NCBI RefSeq assembly: GCF_002531575.1
Contig: NZ_NWTI01000002.1
Coordinates: forward strand, 496,001 to 560,000
Source: Bradyrhizobium sp. Y36
GTDB taxonomy: Bacteria > Pseudomonadota > Alphaproteobacteria > Rhizobiales > Xanthobacteraceae
Direction: 5' to 3'
Length of the DNA stretch: 64,000 nt
Position numbers and translations under genes: made by a program. Under the pieces are notes generated by a model. That model searched no databases and was not told the DNA's origin. It saw only the letters and a program-made list of their open reading frames with translations. Below, one piece after another: positions 23,476-31,820 of the stretch. Position 1 is the stretch's first letter. Every line of letters starts with the position of its first letter.

Positions 23476-24459
23476 ATGGAAATCACTGCGCTCGGTTATA
23501 TCGGAATCAATTCATCGCAGCTCGACCAGTGGGGGCAGATGGCGACGGGGCTGCTCGGCATGCAGCAGGTTGATCGCGGCGGCAAGACGCGCGCCTTCCG
23601 CATGGACGATCGCAAGCAGCGGCTGATCGTCGACGGCAGCAGCGACGCCGGGCTGGCGGTGATGGGCTGGGAGGTCGCATCGACCGTTGAGCTGGATCAG
23701 CTGGCGGCCCGGCTGGAAAACCACGGCGTCAAGGTCACACGCGGCGCGCGCGCGCTGGCCGATGAACGCCATGTGGCCGAGCTGATCACGTTCGCCGACC
23801 CCGCCGGCAACCGCCTCGAGGCGTTCTGCAAGCCGGAGCTTGCGAGCGAGCCGTTCAAGCCGGGTCGGCCAATCTCGGGTTTCCGCACCGGCGCGCTCGG
23901 CATGGGGCACGTCGTGCTCAACGTCGAGGACGTCGAGCCACTATTGCCGTTCTACCGCGACGTGCTCGGCTTCCACGTCTCGGACTTCGGACTCAAGCCT
24001 TACGGGCTCTATTTCTTCCACGTCAACGGCCGCCACCATTCCTTTGCCATGGTCGGCTCGGGGCGGAAGGCGATGCATCATTTCATGGTGGAGCTCGGCA
24101 GCCTCGACGATGTCGGGCAGGGCTATGACCTCGCGCAGCTCGAAGATGGCCGCGTCGTCTATACGCTGGGCCGGCATACCAACGACCATATGACGTCGTT
24201 CTACGTGAACACGCCGTCCGGCTTCTTCATCGAATACGGCTGGGGCGGGCGCATCATCGATCCCCAGACCTGGCAGCCGCACGAGACCTTTGATGGCCCG
24301 TCGCTCTGGGGCCACGAACGGCTCCACATGCCGGAGGAACAGCGCAAGCGCTTGCGCGACATGCGGATGGATGCAGCCGCCCGCGGTGTGCGTGTCGCCG
24401 ACCCGCGCGTGCCGCCGCTGAACTGCGCATGGCTGGACCAGGTGATCGCGCGCGAATGA
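23476..24459 (+). CDS. Type I extradiol dioxygenase (two VOC domains)
   Basis: A 327-aa ring-cleaving enzyme of the BphC/2,3-dihydroxybiphenyl dioxygenase type. The N-terminal VOC domain (1-130) is non-catalytic. The C-terminal domain supplies the expected Fe(II) ligands: H145 (GMGHVVLNV), H202 (MHHFMVELGSLDDV) and E253 (GFFIEYGWGG). Second-sphere His lie in NGRHHSFAM and LGRHTNDHMTSFY. It cleaves a catechol next to the hydroxyls. With the FAD hydroxylase and FAH protein it makes a plausible meta-cleavage path. GGGAGG precedes the ATG. It is followed after 44 bp by the exported MBL hydrolase on the same strand. Confidence 0.93.
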   Translation: MEITALGYIGINSSQLDQWGQMATGLLGMQQVDRGGKTRAFRMDDRKQRLIVDGSSDAGLAVMGWEVASTVELDQLAARLENHGVKVTRGARALADERHVAELITFADPAGNRLEAFCKPELASEPFKPGRPISGFRTGALGMGHVVLNVEDVEPLLPFYRDVLGFHVSDFGLKPYGLYFFHVNGRHHSFAMVGSGRKAMHHFMVELGSLDDVGQGYDLAQLEDGRVVYTLGRHTNDHMTSFYVNTPSGFFIEYGWGGRIIDPQTWQPHETFDGPSLWGHERLHMPEEQRKRLRDMRMDAAARGVRVADPRVPPLNCAWLDQVIARE

Positions 24460-24503
24460 TCGGCGGCCACGCGACAAGAATCTGACGATCAGGGAAGGAT
24501 ACT

Positions 24504-25466
24504 ATGCTCAAGACTGTTTTGCGGGCAGGCTTCGCGCTGCTCGCGCTGACGACGGCTGCCTCGGCCGAACCGGTCAAGGTGACGCTGCTCGGCACCGGCG
24601 TGCCGACCCCGCGGCCGACCAGCTTCAGCGCCTCGACGCTGGTGGAGGCGGGGAACGAGAAGCTGCTGTTCGACCTCGGCCGCGGCTCGACCATGCAGCT
24701 CTACAGACTGAAGATCCCGCTCGGCGCGATCACCGCAAATTTCATCACCCACATGCATTCCGACCACCTCGTCGGTCTTCCCGACATGTGGTTGACCGGC
24801 TGGCTCGCCACGCCGTGGGCATCCCGCAAGGGACCGATGAAGCTCTACGGGCCCAAGGGCACAGTCGCGATGACGGAGAATCTGACGAAGGCCTTTGCCG
24901 ACGACATCCGCATTCGTATCGATGACGAGCACCTCGATCCCGAGACGATCAAATTTGCCGCAAAGGATATCGAGGCCGGGCCGGTCTACGACAACAATGG
25001 CGTCAAAGTCACCGCGATCGAGGTCAATCACGGCGAGAAGATCAAGCCGTCGTTCGGTTACGTCGTTGAGTATGGCGGCCACAAGGTGGTGCTGTCCGGC
25101 GACACCAAGTATGACGAGCGGGTGGCGAAGGCGGCGGAGGGGGCCGATCTGCTGATCCACGAGGTCGCGGTCATCGAGCCGGAGTTGTTGATCAAGAGCC
25201 CGGTCTACAAGGACGTTCAGGCGCACCACACGTCGCCGGAAGAGGCGGGCCAGATCTTCGCGGCCGCCAAACCGAAGCTTGCGGTTTACTCCCACATCGT
25301 GTTCGGCACCGTGAAGCCCGTGCCTGACATTCCGGAGGAGCCGCTAATCCTGCGCACGCGTACAGGCTACAAGGGACCTCTGCTCGTCGGTCGCGACATG
25401 ATGTCATTTGTGATCGGCGACACGGTCGAGGCATTTGCGCCTGACGGAACGAAGCTTGCGCCCTAG
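24504..25466 (+). CDS. Exported MBL-fold metallohydrolase (RNase Z-like)
   Basis: A 320-aa protein with a signal peptide (MLKTVLRAGFALLALTTAAS, cleavage after ASA/AEP). The metallo-beta-lactamase motif THMHSDHLVG is at residues 82-91, with further ligands in VNHGEK, LSGDTKYDE and YSHIVFG. It has the sequence style of RNase Z-related hydrolases, but the signal peptide places it in the periplasm, so tRNA processing is unlikely. It may open a lactone or ester outside the cytoplasm. It is probably co-transcribed with the dioxygenase. Confidence 0.88.
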   Translation: MLKTVLRAGFALLALTTAASAEPVKVTLLGTGVPTPRPTSFSASTLVEAGNEKLLFDLGRGSTMQLYRLKIPLGAITANFITHMHSDHLVGLPDMWLTGWLATPWASRKGPMKLYGPKGTVAMTENLTKAFADDIRIRIDDEHLDPETIKFAAKDIEAGPVYDNNGVKVTAIEVNHGEKIKPSFGYVVEYGGHKVVLSGDTKYDERVAKAAEGADLLIHEVAVIEPELLIKSPVYKDVQAHHTSPEEAGQIFAAAKPKLAVYSHIVFGTVKPVPDIPEEPLILRTRTGYKGPLLVGRDMMSFVIGDTVEAFAPDGTKLAP

Positions 25467-25479
25467 CGGCAGGCGATGA

Positions 25480-26142
25480 TCACGCCTCGCCGAGATCCGG
25501 CTCCGTCAACAGTCCCTGGCGCAAGGCGAGGCGGACCAGCTCGATGTCGGAGCCGACGCCGAGCTTGTCCTTGATCAGGGAGTGCAGGTTCGCCACCGTC
25601 TTCGGGCTGACATGCAGTGTTTCGGCGATCTCGTCCGTCGTCCTCTCGGCGAGCAGCAGCCGCAGCACCTCGAACTCACGCGCGGTGAGGACGTCGGCGG
25701 CCGAGCTCTCGCCGCCGAGCCGGCTCAGCGCCAGCTCGTGGTCGATGTCGGGGCTGATCGCGATCTTGCCGGCGAGCACGTCCATCACCGCCCGCACCAG
25801 CGTCTCGGGCGGGCTCGTCTTGGTGACGTAACCCCTGGCGCCGGCGCGGATCGCCTGCACGGCAAAGCCCGCATTCTGGTGCATGGTGAAGATGAGGATC
25901 CTTGCGCCCTTGTCCCATTGCCTGATGCGCCGGACGGCCTCGATGCCGCCGATGCCGGGCATGCTCAGATCCATGATGACGAGATCGGGCGCCTCGGATT
26001 TGTACAGCCGGTAGGCCTCCGCGCCGTCGGCGGCCTCGGCGACGACGCGAAGGCCGGGCTGCTTCTGCAGCACGGAACGATAACCCTCGCGGACCACCGA
26101 ATGGTCGTCGACCAGCAGGATGGACGCATCGGCCGCGCTCAT
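25480..26142 (-). CDS. NarL/FixJ-type response regulator
   Basis: A 220-aa regulator. The receiver has ILLVDDHSVVREGYRSVL, phospho-acceptor D58 (VIMDLSMPGIGG) and K in YVTKTSPPETLV. The LuxR HTH at about 145-205 reads LTAREFEVLRLLLAERTTDE, SPKTVANLHSLIKDKLGVGS. Its ATG overlaps the stop of the kinase gene by 4 bp (ATGA), so the two are translationally coupled and form a cognate pair. Targets are unknown. The DUF3280-like secreted protein gene diverging from the kinase gene at 27715 is a candidate. Confidence 0.93.
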   Translation of the reverse strand: MSAADASILLVDDHSVVREGYRSVLQKQPGLRVVAEAADGAEAYRLYKSEAPDLVIMDLSMPGIGGIEAVRRIRQWDKGARILIFTMHQNAGFAVQAIRAGARGYVTKTSPPETLVRAVMDVLAGKIAISPDIDHELALSRLGGESSAADVLTAREFEVLRLLLAERTTDEIAETLHVSPKTVANLHSLIKDKLGVGSDIELVRLALRQGLLTEPDLGEA

Positions 26143-27521
26143 GCCGCATGCTCCAGCAGCTGCCGCTCGCCGGCGGCGAGCGGAATGACCACGCGCAGCG
26201 CCGAGCCGCCGTGGGGATCGACCTCGAAGCTCATCCGGCCGCGCAAGGCCGCGACGCGCTCGCGCATGCCGAGCAGGCCCATACCGGATTTGCCCGCGGC
26301 ATCGCTCGGCCGGCCGTCGTCGTCGATGGCGAGGGCGATCTGGTCCGCGGCCATCGTCAATTGCAGGCCGACCCTGGTGGCGCCGGCGTGCTTGGCGGCA
26401 TTGGTCAGCGCCTCCTGCACGATGCGGTAGAGATTGGCGCTGATCGCGGCGGGCAGGCTCGCGAAGGCGCCGTCGAACTGGATCGTGAAACGCGTCTCGC
26501 CGCGGCTGCGGCCGTTCCAGCCCGCGACCAGGCCTTCGAGGCTGGCAACGAGGCCGAGCTCCTCGACATCGGGCGGGCGCAGCCGGAACAGCGCGCCGCG
26601 CAGCGTCTCCATCATGCCCGTCGCGGTCCGCGCGATGCCGTCACATTCCGACAACAGAGCAGGGCAGTCCTGCACGGCGGTCTGGCGGGCGGACGAGGCC
26701 AGCGCGCGGATCGCGGCCAGCGACTGGCCGAACTCGTCGTGCAGCTCGCGTGCGAGATGGCGGCGCTCGTCGTCCTGCAGCGCGATCAGCTTGCGCGTCA
26801 GCTCGCTGCGTTCGGCAAGCGCGGTGTCGAGGCTTTCGGCGAGATGGTTGAAGCCGTCGCGGATCGCGGAGAGTTCGGCGAGATCGAATGGCGGCAGCCG
26901 TGCCGAGAGGTCGTTGGCCGCGATCCGCTCGAGACCGGTGCAGATCAGGCGGGTCGGGCGCAGCGCGCGCGCCAGCGCGGCGTAGACCAAGAGGCACAAC
27001 AGCGGCAGCGCGATCGCAAGCGCGATCATCAGGCGGCCGGCCTCGTGCCAGGCCTCCGCCGTCTGCACCGCCGGATCGACCGAGACCACGGTCTCGCCGA
27101 GCCTGGTGCCGCGCACGATCACAGGCCGTGCCGCCTCGCGGCCGGGGTCGAACAGGCTGCGATAGAAGGCCGTAAAGGCCTGCGGCGGCGGGCTCGCCGG
27201 GGCAGGCGCACCGCTGCAGAACCGCTGCAGCATCTCGCCGCTCTCGCCACGGAACGCCAGACAAAGGCCCGGGGTCATCACATAGGCGGCGACGGGGTCG
27301 AGGTTGGGAAAGTCGCGCGGGCTGGCCGCCCACTGGATCTTGCCTTGCTGCAGCTCCAGCGACTTCGCCACGATCGCGGCGATGCCGTCGAGGCGCGCAT
27401 GGGCCTCGCGGTCGGCGGCGATCAGAAAATAGGCGGAGATTGCGGCGAAGCAGGCGGCCGTGATCGCGGCCACGCGCAACGTCAGCCGGACCTTGAGATC
27501 GAATTTGGGGCGGTTCCGCAT
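26139..27521 (-). CDS. NarX/UhpB-type sensor histidine kinase
   Basis: A 460-aa membrane kinase. TM1 lies near residues 12-30 (VAAITAACFAAISAYFLIA) and a second TM near 165-190 (LMIALAIALPLLCLLVYAAL), with a periplasmic sensor of about 130 residues between them containing CLAFRG and RFCSGAP Cys. A HAMP segment precedes the HisKA_3 motif RRHLARELHDEFGQSLAAI. The ATPase domain has NLYRIVQEALTNAAKHAG and GMGLLGMRERVAALRG. It is paired with the regulator at 25480. Two periplasmic Cys could sense redox or thiols; that is speculative. Confidence 0.92.
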   Translation of the reverse strand: MRNRPKFDLKVRLTLRVAAITAACFAAISAYFLIAADREAHARLDGIAAIVAKSLELQQGKIQWAASPRDFPNLDPVAAYVMTPGLCLAFRGESGEMLQRFCSGAPAPASPPPQAFTAFYRSLFDPGREAARPVIVRGTRLGETVVSVDPAVQTAEAWHEAGRLMIALAIALPLLCLLVYAALARALRPTRLICTGLERIAANDLSARLPPFDLAELSAIRDGFNHLAESLDTALAERSELTRKLIALQDDERRHLARELHDEFGQSLAAIRALASSARQTAVQDCPALLSECDGIARTATGMMETLRGALFRLRPPDVEELGLVASLEGLVAGWNGRSRGETRFTIQFDGAFASLPAAISANLYRIVQEALTNAAKHAGATRVGLQLTMAADQIALAIDDDGRPSDAAGKSGMGLLGMRERVAALRGRMSFEVDPHGGSALRVVIPLAAGERQLLEHAA

Positions 27522-27714
27522 ACGAAGGGTGCCTTGCGCGAACGGGTTTGTCGCCTCCGCATTAAACGGCAGAACGCCAGCGGCGGAAAGCGCTACGCGT
27601 TACCGCAGTGCAATGGCGTGAAATTTTCCCGGCGCGCGCCGGGATCGTCCCCGTTGCAGGGCCGCGGGCTGCCACCGAGATTTGCGAGCCGCTCGATCCA
27701 GCGAGGCCCTGCTC

Positions 27715-28620
27715 ATGCACCTGTCCCGGTTGATCCTCCCTGCTTTTCTCCTGGCTGTCCTCGTGGGTGTCCGGCCTGCCGGCGCGGGGACCGAGGCGGC
27801 GGCCGCAGCACCGGTCGGCGTGTCGATCGAGGATTTCCAGTATCTGGACACGTCCGGCGAGCCGGTCGACCAGACCGCCGTCCACGAGAAGCGGCTGGGC
27901 GCATTCATGGTCGCGCTGCGGCGGGATGTCGGGGCGGACAAGCGCTATCAGCTCACGCCCGCCGGGCAGGACGATGCGAAATTCAAGGTCGTCGGCGGCG
28001 TCCAGAAAACGAGCACGCTGGTGCAATGGGCGCGCGTCGCCGTGATCGATACCGCGGCCAGGAAGGTCCTGTTCGAGAAGCTCTACACATTCCGCGGCGA
28101 CAACGACGAGGCCTGGGACCGCGCCGAAGCGTTCCTCGCCCGCGAGGTCATCGCAGCGCTCGGCATGCCTGTGCCGGTCGCGCTCGCCGTGTTTGATTTC
28201 GAGCTCGAGGACATGACGGCGGCATCAGGGAGCACCTTGGCCGCTTCAGATGCGTCATACCTCGCCGAGACCACCGGGAGTGTGCGTGACGTGCTTGGCC
28301 AGTCCGGCCGCTACCGGATCGTCGCGGTCGGCCGGGAGGCGGCGACGGCGGGCGGCTTGCGGGACTGCGGCGGTTGCGAGGCTGCGATCGCGAAAAAGCT
28401 CGGCGCGGATCAATCGCTGATCGGCGTGGTGCGGCGGGTCAGCCGCACCGAATATACGCTCGGCTTCCAGCTGCGCGATGCCAGCACCGGCGCGGTGCTG
28501 GCGCGCGGCGACAGCGGCCTGCGCATGGGCGCCGACTATTCCTGGAAGCGCGGCGCGGTTCGCCTGGTCAGTGACCGGCTGATCGAGAGTCAGCAGGCCG
28601 CTGACGCGGCTAAAAGGTGA
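27715..28620 (+). CDS. Secreted DUF3280/DUF2380-like protein
   Basis: A 301-aa exported protein. The signal peptide is MHLSRLILPAFLLAVLVGVR followed by PAGAG. The mature part has repeated blocks IEDFQYLDTSGEPVDQ and VALAVFDFELEDMTAASGS, each followed by a pattern of strands and RYRIVAVGR/RYQLTP. GACEAAIAKKLGAD-like text (DCGGCEAAIAKKLGADQSL) resembles the DUF2380/DUF3280 lipoprotein-like family. The role is unknown. ATG 27715 is chosen because an upstream in-frame ATG would precede the signal peptide with a charged leader. The stop overlaps the convergent dehydrogenase by 11 bp. It is divergent from the NarX-type kinase. Confidence 0.75.
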   Translation: MHLSRLILPAFLLAVLVGVRPAGAGTEAAAAAPVGVSIEDFQYLDTSGEPVDQTAVHEKRLGAFMVALRRDVGADKRYQLTPAGQDDAKFKVVGGVQKTSTLVQWARVAVIDTAARKVLFEKLYTFRGDNDEAWDRAEAFLAREVIAALGMPVPVALAVFDFELEDMTAASGSTLAASDASYLAETTGSVRDVLGQSGRYRIVAVGREAATAGGLRDCGGCEAAIAKKLGADQSLIGVVRRVSRTEYTLGFQLRDASTGAVLARGDSGLRMGADYSWKRGAVRLVSDRLIESQQAADAAKR

Positions 28621-29641
28621 GCTGAACCTTCATCGACTGCGAGCGGTCGCTGGCGAGCTCGAAGGCGGCGACCGCGTTCTCGAACGGCATGGCGGCCGTG
28701 ATCAGCGGCTTCACGTCGATCAGGCCTTCGCCCATCAGCCGCACCGCCAGCTCGAACTCGGGATCGAAGCGGAAGGTGCCGCGGAGCTGCAATTCCTTGG
28801 CGACGATGGAGTTGATCGGCAGCGTCATCTCGCCGCCGAGTCCGAGCTGGACCAGCGTCGCGCCGGGGCGGAGCACGTCGAGCGCGGTGCGGATCGCGGC
28901 CTGGTTGCCGGAGGCTTCGAACAGGGTGTCGAACACGCCCTTGCCGGCACGCCACGGGTCGAGCGCCGAAGCATGGGTCGCGACGTTGATGGCATGCGCC
29001 GCGCCGAGCTTCCTGGCGACCGCGAGCGGCGCTTCGGCCACATCCGTCACCACGATCTCGGATGCACCGCCGAAGCGCGAGACCAGAATCATCAGCGCAC
29101 CGATCGGGCCGCAGCCGGTGATCAGCACGCGCTTGCCGAGCAGGGGGCCGGCCTGCTTGCCGGCATGCAGGCACACCGCCAGCGGCTCGGCGACCGCAGC
29201 TTCCGCCAGCGACAGCCTGTCGGCGATCGGCACCGCCTGCGAGGCGTCGACCGTGATGAACTCGCGAAAGCCGCCTTGCACATGGGGAAAGCGCATCGCG
29301 CTGCCGAGGAAGCGCATGTCGAGGCACTGGTTGCGCATGCCCTCCTGGCAATGCTGGCAGTGCCCGCACGGCTTGCTCGGATTGACCGCCACGCGCGTGC
29401 CAGCCTTCACGCTGCTGACGCCGTCGCCGACATCAGCCACGACGCCGGCGATCTCGTGCCCCAGCGCCATCGGCTGCTGTATGCGCACGACGCCGAAGCC
29501 GCCGTGGTGGTAGTAGTGCAGGTCGGAGCCACAGATGCCGCCATTTGCGATCTTGACGCGGACCTCGCCCGGGCCGGGCGCCGGATCGGGATAGCTGTCG
29601 ATCCGCAGGTCTTTCGGGGCGTGAATGACGACGGCGCGCAT
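28610..29641 (-). CDS. Zinc-dependent medium-chain dehydrogenase, L-idonate 5-dehydrogenase-like
   Basis: A 343-aa MDR enzyme. The catalytic zinc site is in GGICGSDLHYYHHGG and GHEIAG. The structural zinc lobe with four Cys is PCGHCQHCQEGMRNQCLDM. The cofactor loop is VLITGCGPIGALMILVSRFG with VVTDV, which suggests NAD. The overall pattern is that of L-idonate/sorbitol dehydrogenases. It oxidises a sugar acid or polyol at C5 in the locus formed with the SDR at 29663 (21-bp gap) and the enolase-superfamily dehydratase. The convergent overlap with the DUF3280-like gene is 11 bp. Confidence 0.9.
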   Translation of the reverse strand: MRAVVIHAPKDLRIDSYPDPAPGPGEVRVKIANGGICGSDLHYYHHGGFGVVRIQQPMALGHEIAGVVADVGDGVSSVKAGTRVAVNPSKPCGHCQHCQEGMRNQCLDMRFLGSAMRFPHVQGGFREFITVDASQAVPIADRLSLAEAAVAEPLAVCLHAGKQAGPLLGKRVLITGCGPIGALMILVSRFGGASEIVVTDVAEAPLAVARKLGAAHAINVATHASALDPWRAGKGVFDTLFEASGNQAAIRTALDVLRPGATLVQLGLGGEMTLPINSIVAKELQLRGTFRFDPEFELAVRLMGEGLIDVKPLITAAMPFENAVAAFELASDRSQSMKVQLTF

Positions 29642-29662
29642 GGTCTGCTCCTTAGTCTGCGA

Positions 29663-30430
29663 TCACATCGCGGCGATCATGCCGCCATCGACATAGATGA
29701 TCTGGCCGTTGACGTAGGTGGAGGCGTCGGAGGCGAGGAAGATTGCCGCGCCCACCAGCTCGTCCGGCTTGCCCCAGCGCTTGGAGGGGATGCGGCCCAT
29801 CAGCCAGTTGTTGAAATCGGTGTTGTTGACCAGCGCCTCGTTCATGTCGGTCAGCATGTAGCCGGGACCGATCGCGTTGGCCTGGATGCCGTGCTGGGCC
29901 CATTCCACCGCCATCGAGCGGGTCAGATTCTTGATGCCGCCCTTGGCCGCGGTGTAGGGCGCGATGGTGGGGCGGGCGAGCTCGCTGCCGAGCGAGCCGA
30001 TATTGATGATCTTGCCGCGCTTGCGCGGGATCATGCGCTTGCCAGCCTCGCGGCCGATCACGAAGGCGCTGGTGAGGTCGGTCTCGATCACCTTGCGCCA
30101 TTCGTCGGTGGTGAACTCGACCAGCGGCTTGCGGTGCTGGATGCCGGCATTGTTGACGAGGATGTCGACGGCGAGGCCCTTCTTGTCGAAATCGTCGAAG
30201 GCGGCAACGATCGCGGGCTCGTCGGTGACGTTGAAGGCGGCGCCTTCGGCCTGATGCCCGGCGGCGCGAAACTCGGCGACGGCCTGTTCGACCCGCTTGG
30301 GATCGACGCCGTTGATGATGATCTTCGCGCCTGCCTTCGCCATGCCCTCGGCGATGGCGCGGCCGAGCCCGCGCGAGGAGCCGGTCACGAGCGCGGTACG
30401 GCCGGAGAGATCGAAGAGGGAGGTGCTCAT
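29663..30430 (-). CDS. SDR dehydrogenase, gluconate 5-dehydrogenase-like
   Basis: A 255-aa classical SDR. TGSSRGLGRAIAEG binds cofactor, then NNAGIQHRKPL, NIGSLGSELARPTIAPYTAAKGG with the Y-x-x-x-K catalytic pair, and GQIIYVDGGMIAAM. The NNAGIQHR motif and length are those of gluconate 5-dehydrogenase/IdnO-like enzymes, which convert 5-ketogluconate and gluconate. ATG 30430 has an AAGGA site 11 bp after the dehydratase stop. Together with the neighbouring zinc dehydrogenase the pair resembles the idnD/idnO arrangement of L-idonate metabolism. Confidence 0.92.
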   Translation of the reverse strand: MSTSLFDLSGRTALVTGSSRGLGRAIAEGMAKAGAKIIINGVDPKRVEQAVAEFRAAGHQAEGAAFNVTDEPAIVAAFDDFDKKGLAVDILVNNAGIQHRKPLVEFTTDEWRKVIETDLTSAFVIGREAGKRMIPRKRGKIINIGSLGSELARPTIAPYTAAKGGIKNLTRSMAVEWAQHGIQANAIGPGYMLTDMNEALVNNTDFNNWLMGRIPSKRWGKPDELVGAAIFLASDASTYVNGQIIYVDGGMIAAM

Positions 30431-30441
30431 CGCGAGAATCC

Positions 30442-31641
30442 TTAGACGTTGGTGCGGCGCACGATCAGATCGGAGCGGTCGAAGACGGCGGGCAGAAGGT
30501 CGACGCCGAGGCCGGGACCTTCCATCGGGAAGACGTAGCCGTCCTTGATGGTCGGCATCGTGGTGACCAGCTCGTTGTACCAGCCTTTGTAGAACGCGCG
30601 CACCGATTCCTGGATCAGCGTGTTGGGCTGGCTGAACGACATGTGGATGGCGGCGATGAAGCCGATCGGCCCGATGCAATCATGCGGGGCGAAGGGACGG
30701 TGATAGGTCTCGGCCATCGCCGCGATCTTGCGGCCCTCGGTGAGGCCGCCGGTCCAGCACAGATCCGCCATCACGACGTGCATGGCGTCGCGGTCGAGCA
30801 TGTCCTTGTAGGGGAAGCGCGAGCCCAGCGTCTCGCTGGCGCAGACCCAGACGTCGGTCGAGCGGGCGTATTCGGCGAGCGCCTGCGGCGAGTTCATCCG
30901 GATCGGATCTTCGTACCAGGTCGGCTTGTACGGCTCGAGCGCGCGCGCGATCTGCTTGGCGGTCGGCAGATTCCACAGCGAGTGGAGCTCGACCATGATC
31001 TCCATCTTGTCGCCGACGGCTTTTCGGATCTTCTCGAACGGCTCGATCGCCTGCTTCATCTGGGCGGCGGTGATGTAGAGGCCCTTGTTTTCCTGCGCCG
31101 CCGGATCGAACGGCCAGATCTTCATCGCGGAGATGCCGCTCTCCAACAGGCTCTCGGCCAGCGCGTCGGCGCGGTTCATGAAGCCGTCGAGATCCTCATA
31201 AGGCCCCTTGGACGCCCCGAGATTCCAGTTCGAGACCGGGCTGATATTGGTGGAGCGGACATATTGGGTGCCGGCGCAGGTGTTGTAGATGCGCTGCTTG
31301 TCGCGGCACAGGCCCCCGAGCATCTGGTGCACCGGCTGATTGCAGACCTTGCCGAACAGGTCCCACAGCGCAATGTCGATCGCGGAGGCCGCGCGATATT
31401 CGACGCCGGTGGAGGACTGCGCCATCGGCAGGTTCAGCATGTCACGATGGATGGCCTCGATGTGCAGGGGATTGCGGCCGAGCAGGCGGCCGGCAAAGGT
31501 GTCGTGGATCTGCGCCTCGACGGCGCCTGCGCCGTAGAAGGTTTCGCCAAGCCCGATCACGCCGGTATCGGTGTGGACGCGCACCCAGATGACGTTGGAA
31601 AATTCCTCGGTGCGCAGCGTCTCGATCGACGTGATCTTCAC
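30442..31641 (-). CDS. Mandelate racemase/muconate lactonizing-type (enolase superfamily) sugar-acid dehydratase
   Basis: A 399-aa enzyme. The GTG start at 31641 (VKITSIETLRTEE) follows GGGAGG at 9 nt; the longer frame has no ribosome site. The N-terminal capping domain is followed by the barrel with MKIWPFDP, IMVELHSLWNLP, TWYEDPIRM and CASETLGSRFPY, which supply the expected metal acids (E in VELH, E in WYED, E in ASET). A His in FAPHDCIGPIG is a likely general acid/base. This matches sugar-acid dehydratases (mannonate, gluconate, rhamnonate types); the substrate is undetermined. It is the first gene of a three-gene operon, with AACATGTT operators upstream. Confidence 0.9.
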   Translation of the reverse strand: MKITSIETLRTEEFSNVIWVRVHTDTGVIGLGETFYGAGAVEAQIHDTFAGRLLGRNPLHIEAIHRDMLNLPMAQSSTGVEYRAASAIDIALWDLFGKVCNQPVHQMLGGLCRDKQRIYNTCAGTQYVRSTNISPVSNWNLGASKGPYEDLDGFMNRADALAESLLESGISAMKIWPFDPAAQENKGLYITAAQMKQAIEPFEKIRKAVGDKMEIMVELHSLWNLPTAKQIARALEPYKPTWYEDPIRMNSPQALAEYARSTDVWVCASETLGSRFPYKDMLDRDAMHVVMADLCWTGGLTEGRKIAAMAETYHRPFAPHDCIGPIGFIAAIHMSFSQPNTLIQESVRAFYKGWYNELVTTMPTIKDGYVFPMEGPGLGVDLLPAVFDRSDLIVRRTNV

Positions 31642-31693
31642 GGCAACAATCCTCCCATCACCGGCGCCTCGCGCCTGACGTCTCATTTTGCGC

Positions 31694-31707
31694 TGCAACA
31701 TGTTGCA
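31694..31707. promoter_or_regulatory. Perfect 14-bp palindrome, candidate GntR operator 1
   Basis: TGCAACATGTTGCA is a perfect palindrome centred on AACATGTT, located 53 bp upstream of the dehydratase start. The AACATGTT core recurs exactly 50 bp away at 31747. Confidence 0.65.
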
Positions 31708-31746
31708 AGTCGCGCGAAAGTCTTACGCCTGCTTGTAATATATCAC

Positions 31747-31754
31747 AACATGTT
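31747..31754. promoter_or_regulatory. AACATGTT, candidate GntR operator 2
   Basis: A second copy of the AACATGTT core (in CACAACATGTTTTA), 50 bp or about five helical turns from the first and 67 bp before the GntR gene. The two sites in the divergent promoter suggest cooperative repression by the adjacent FadR-type regulator. Confidence 0.6.
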
Positions 31755-31820
31755 TTAAGCCAGTCACAAATAAGGCGCCGCCCTGCGGGGGGGACAACGC
31801 AGGCCGACGGGGAGGACAAC

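Noticed and set aside
26148..28196. A 682-codon open frame on the plus strand
   Set aside because: Antisense to the NarX-type kinase, running out of frame into the DUF3280-like gene; composition is not protein-like.
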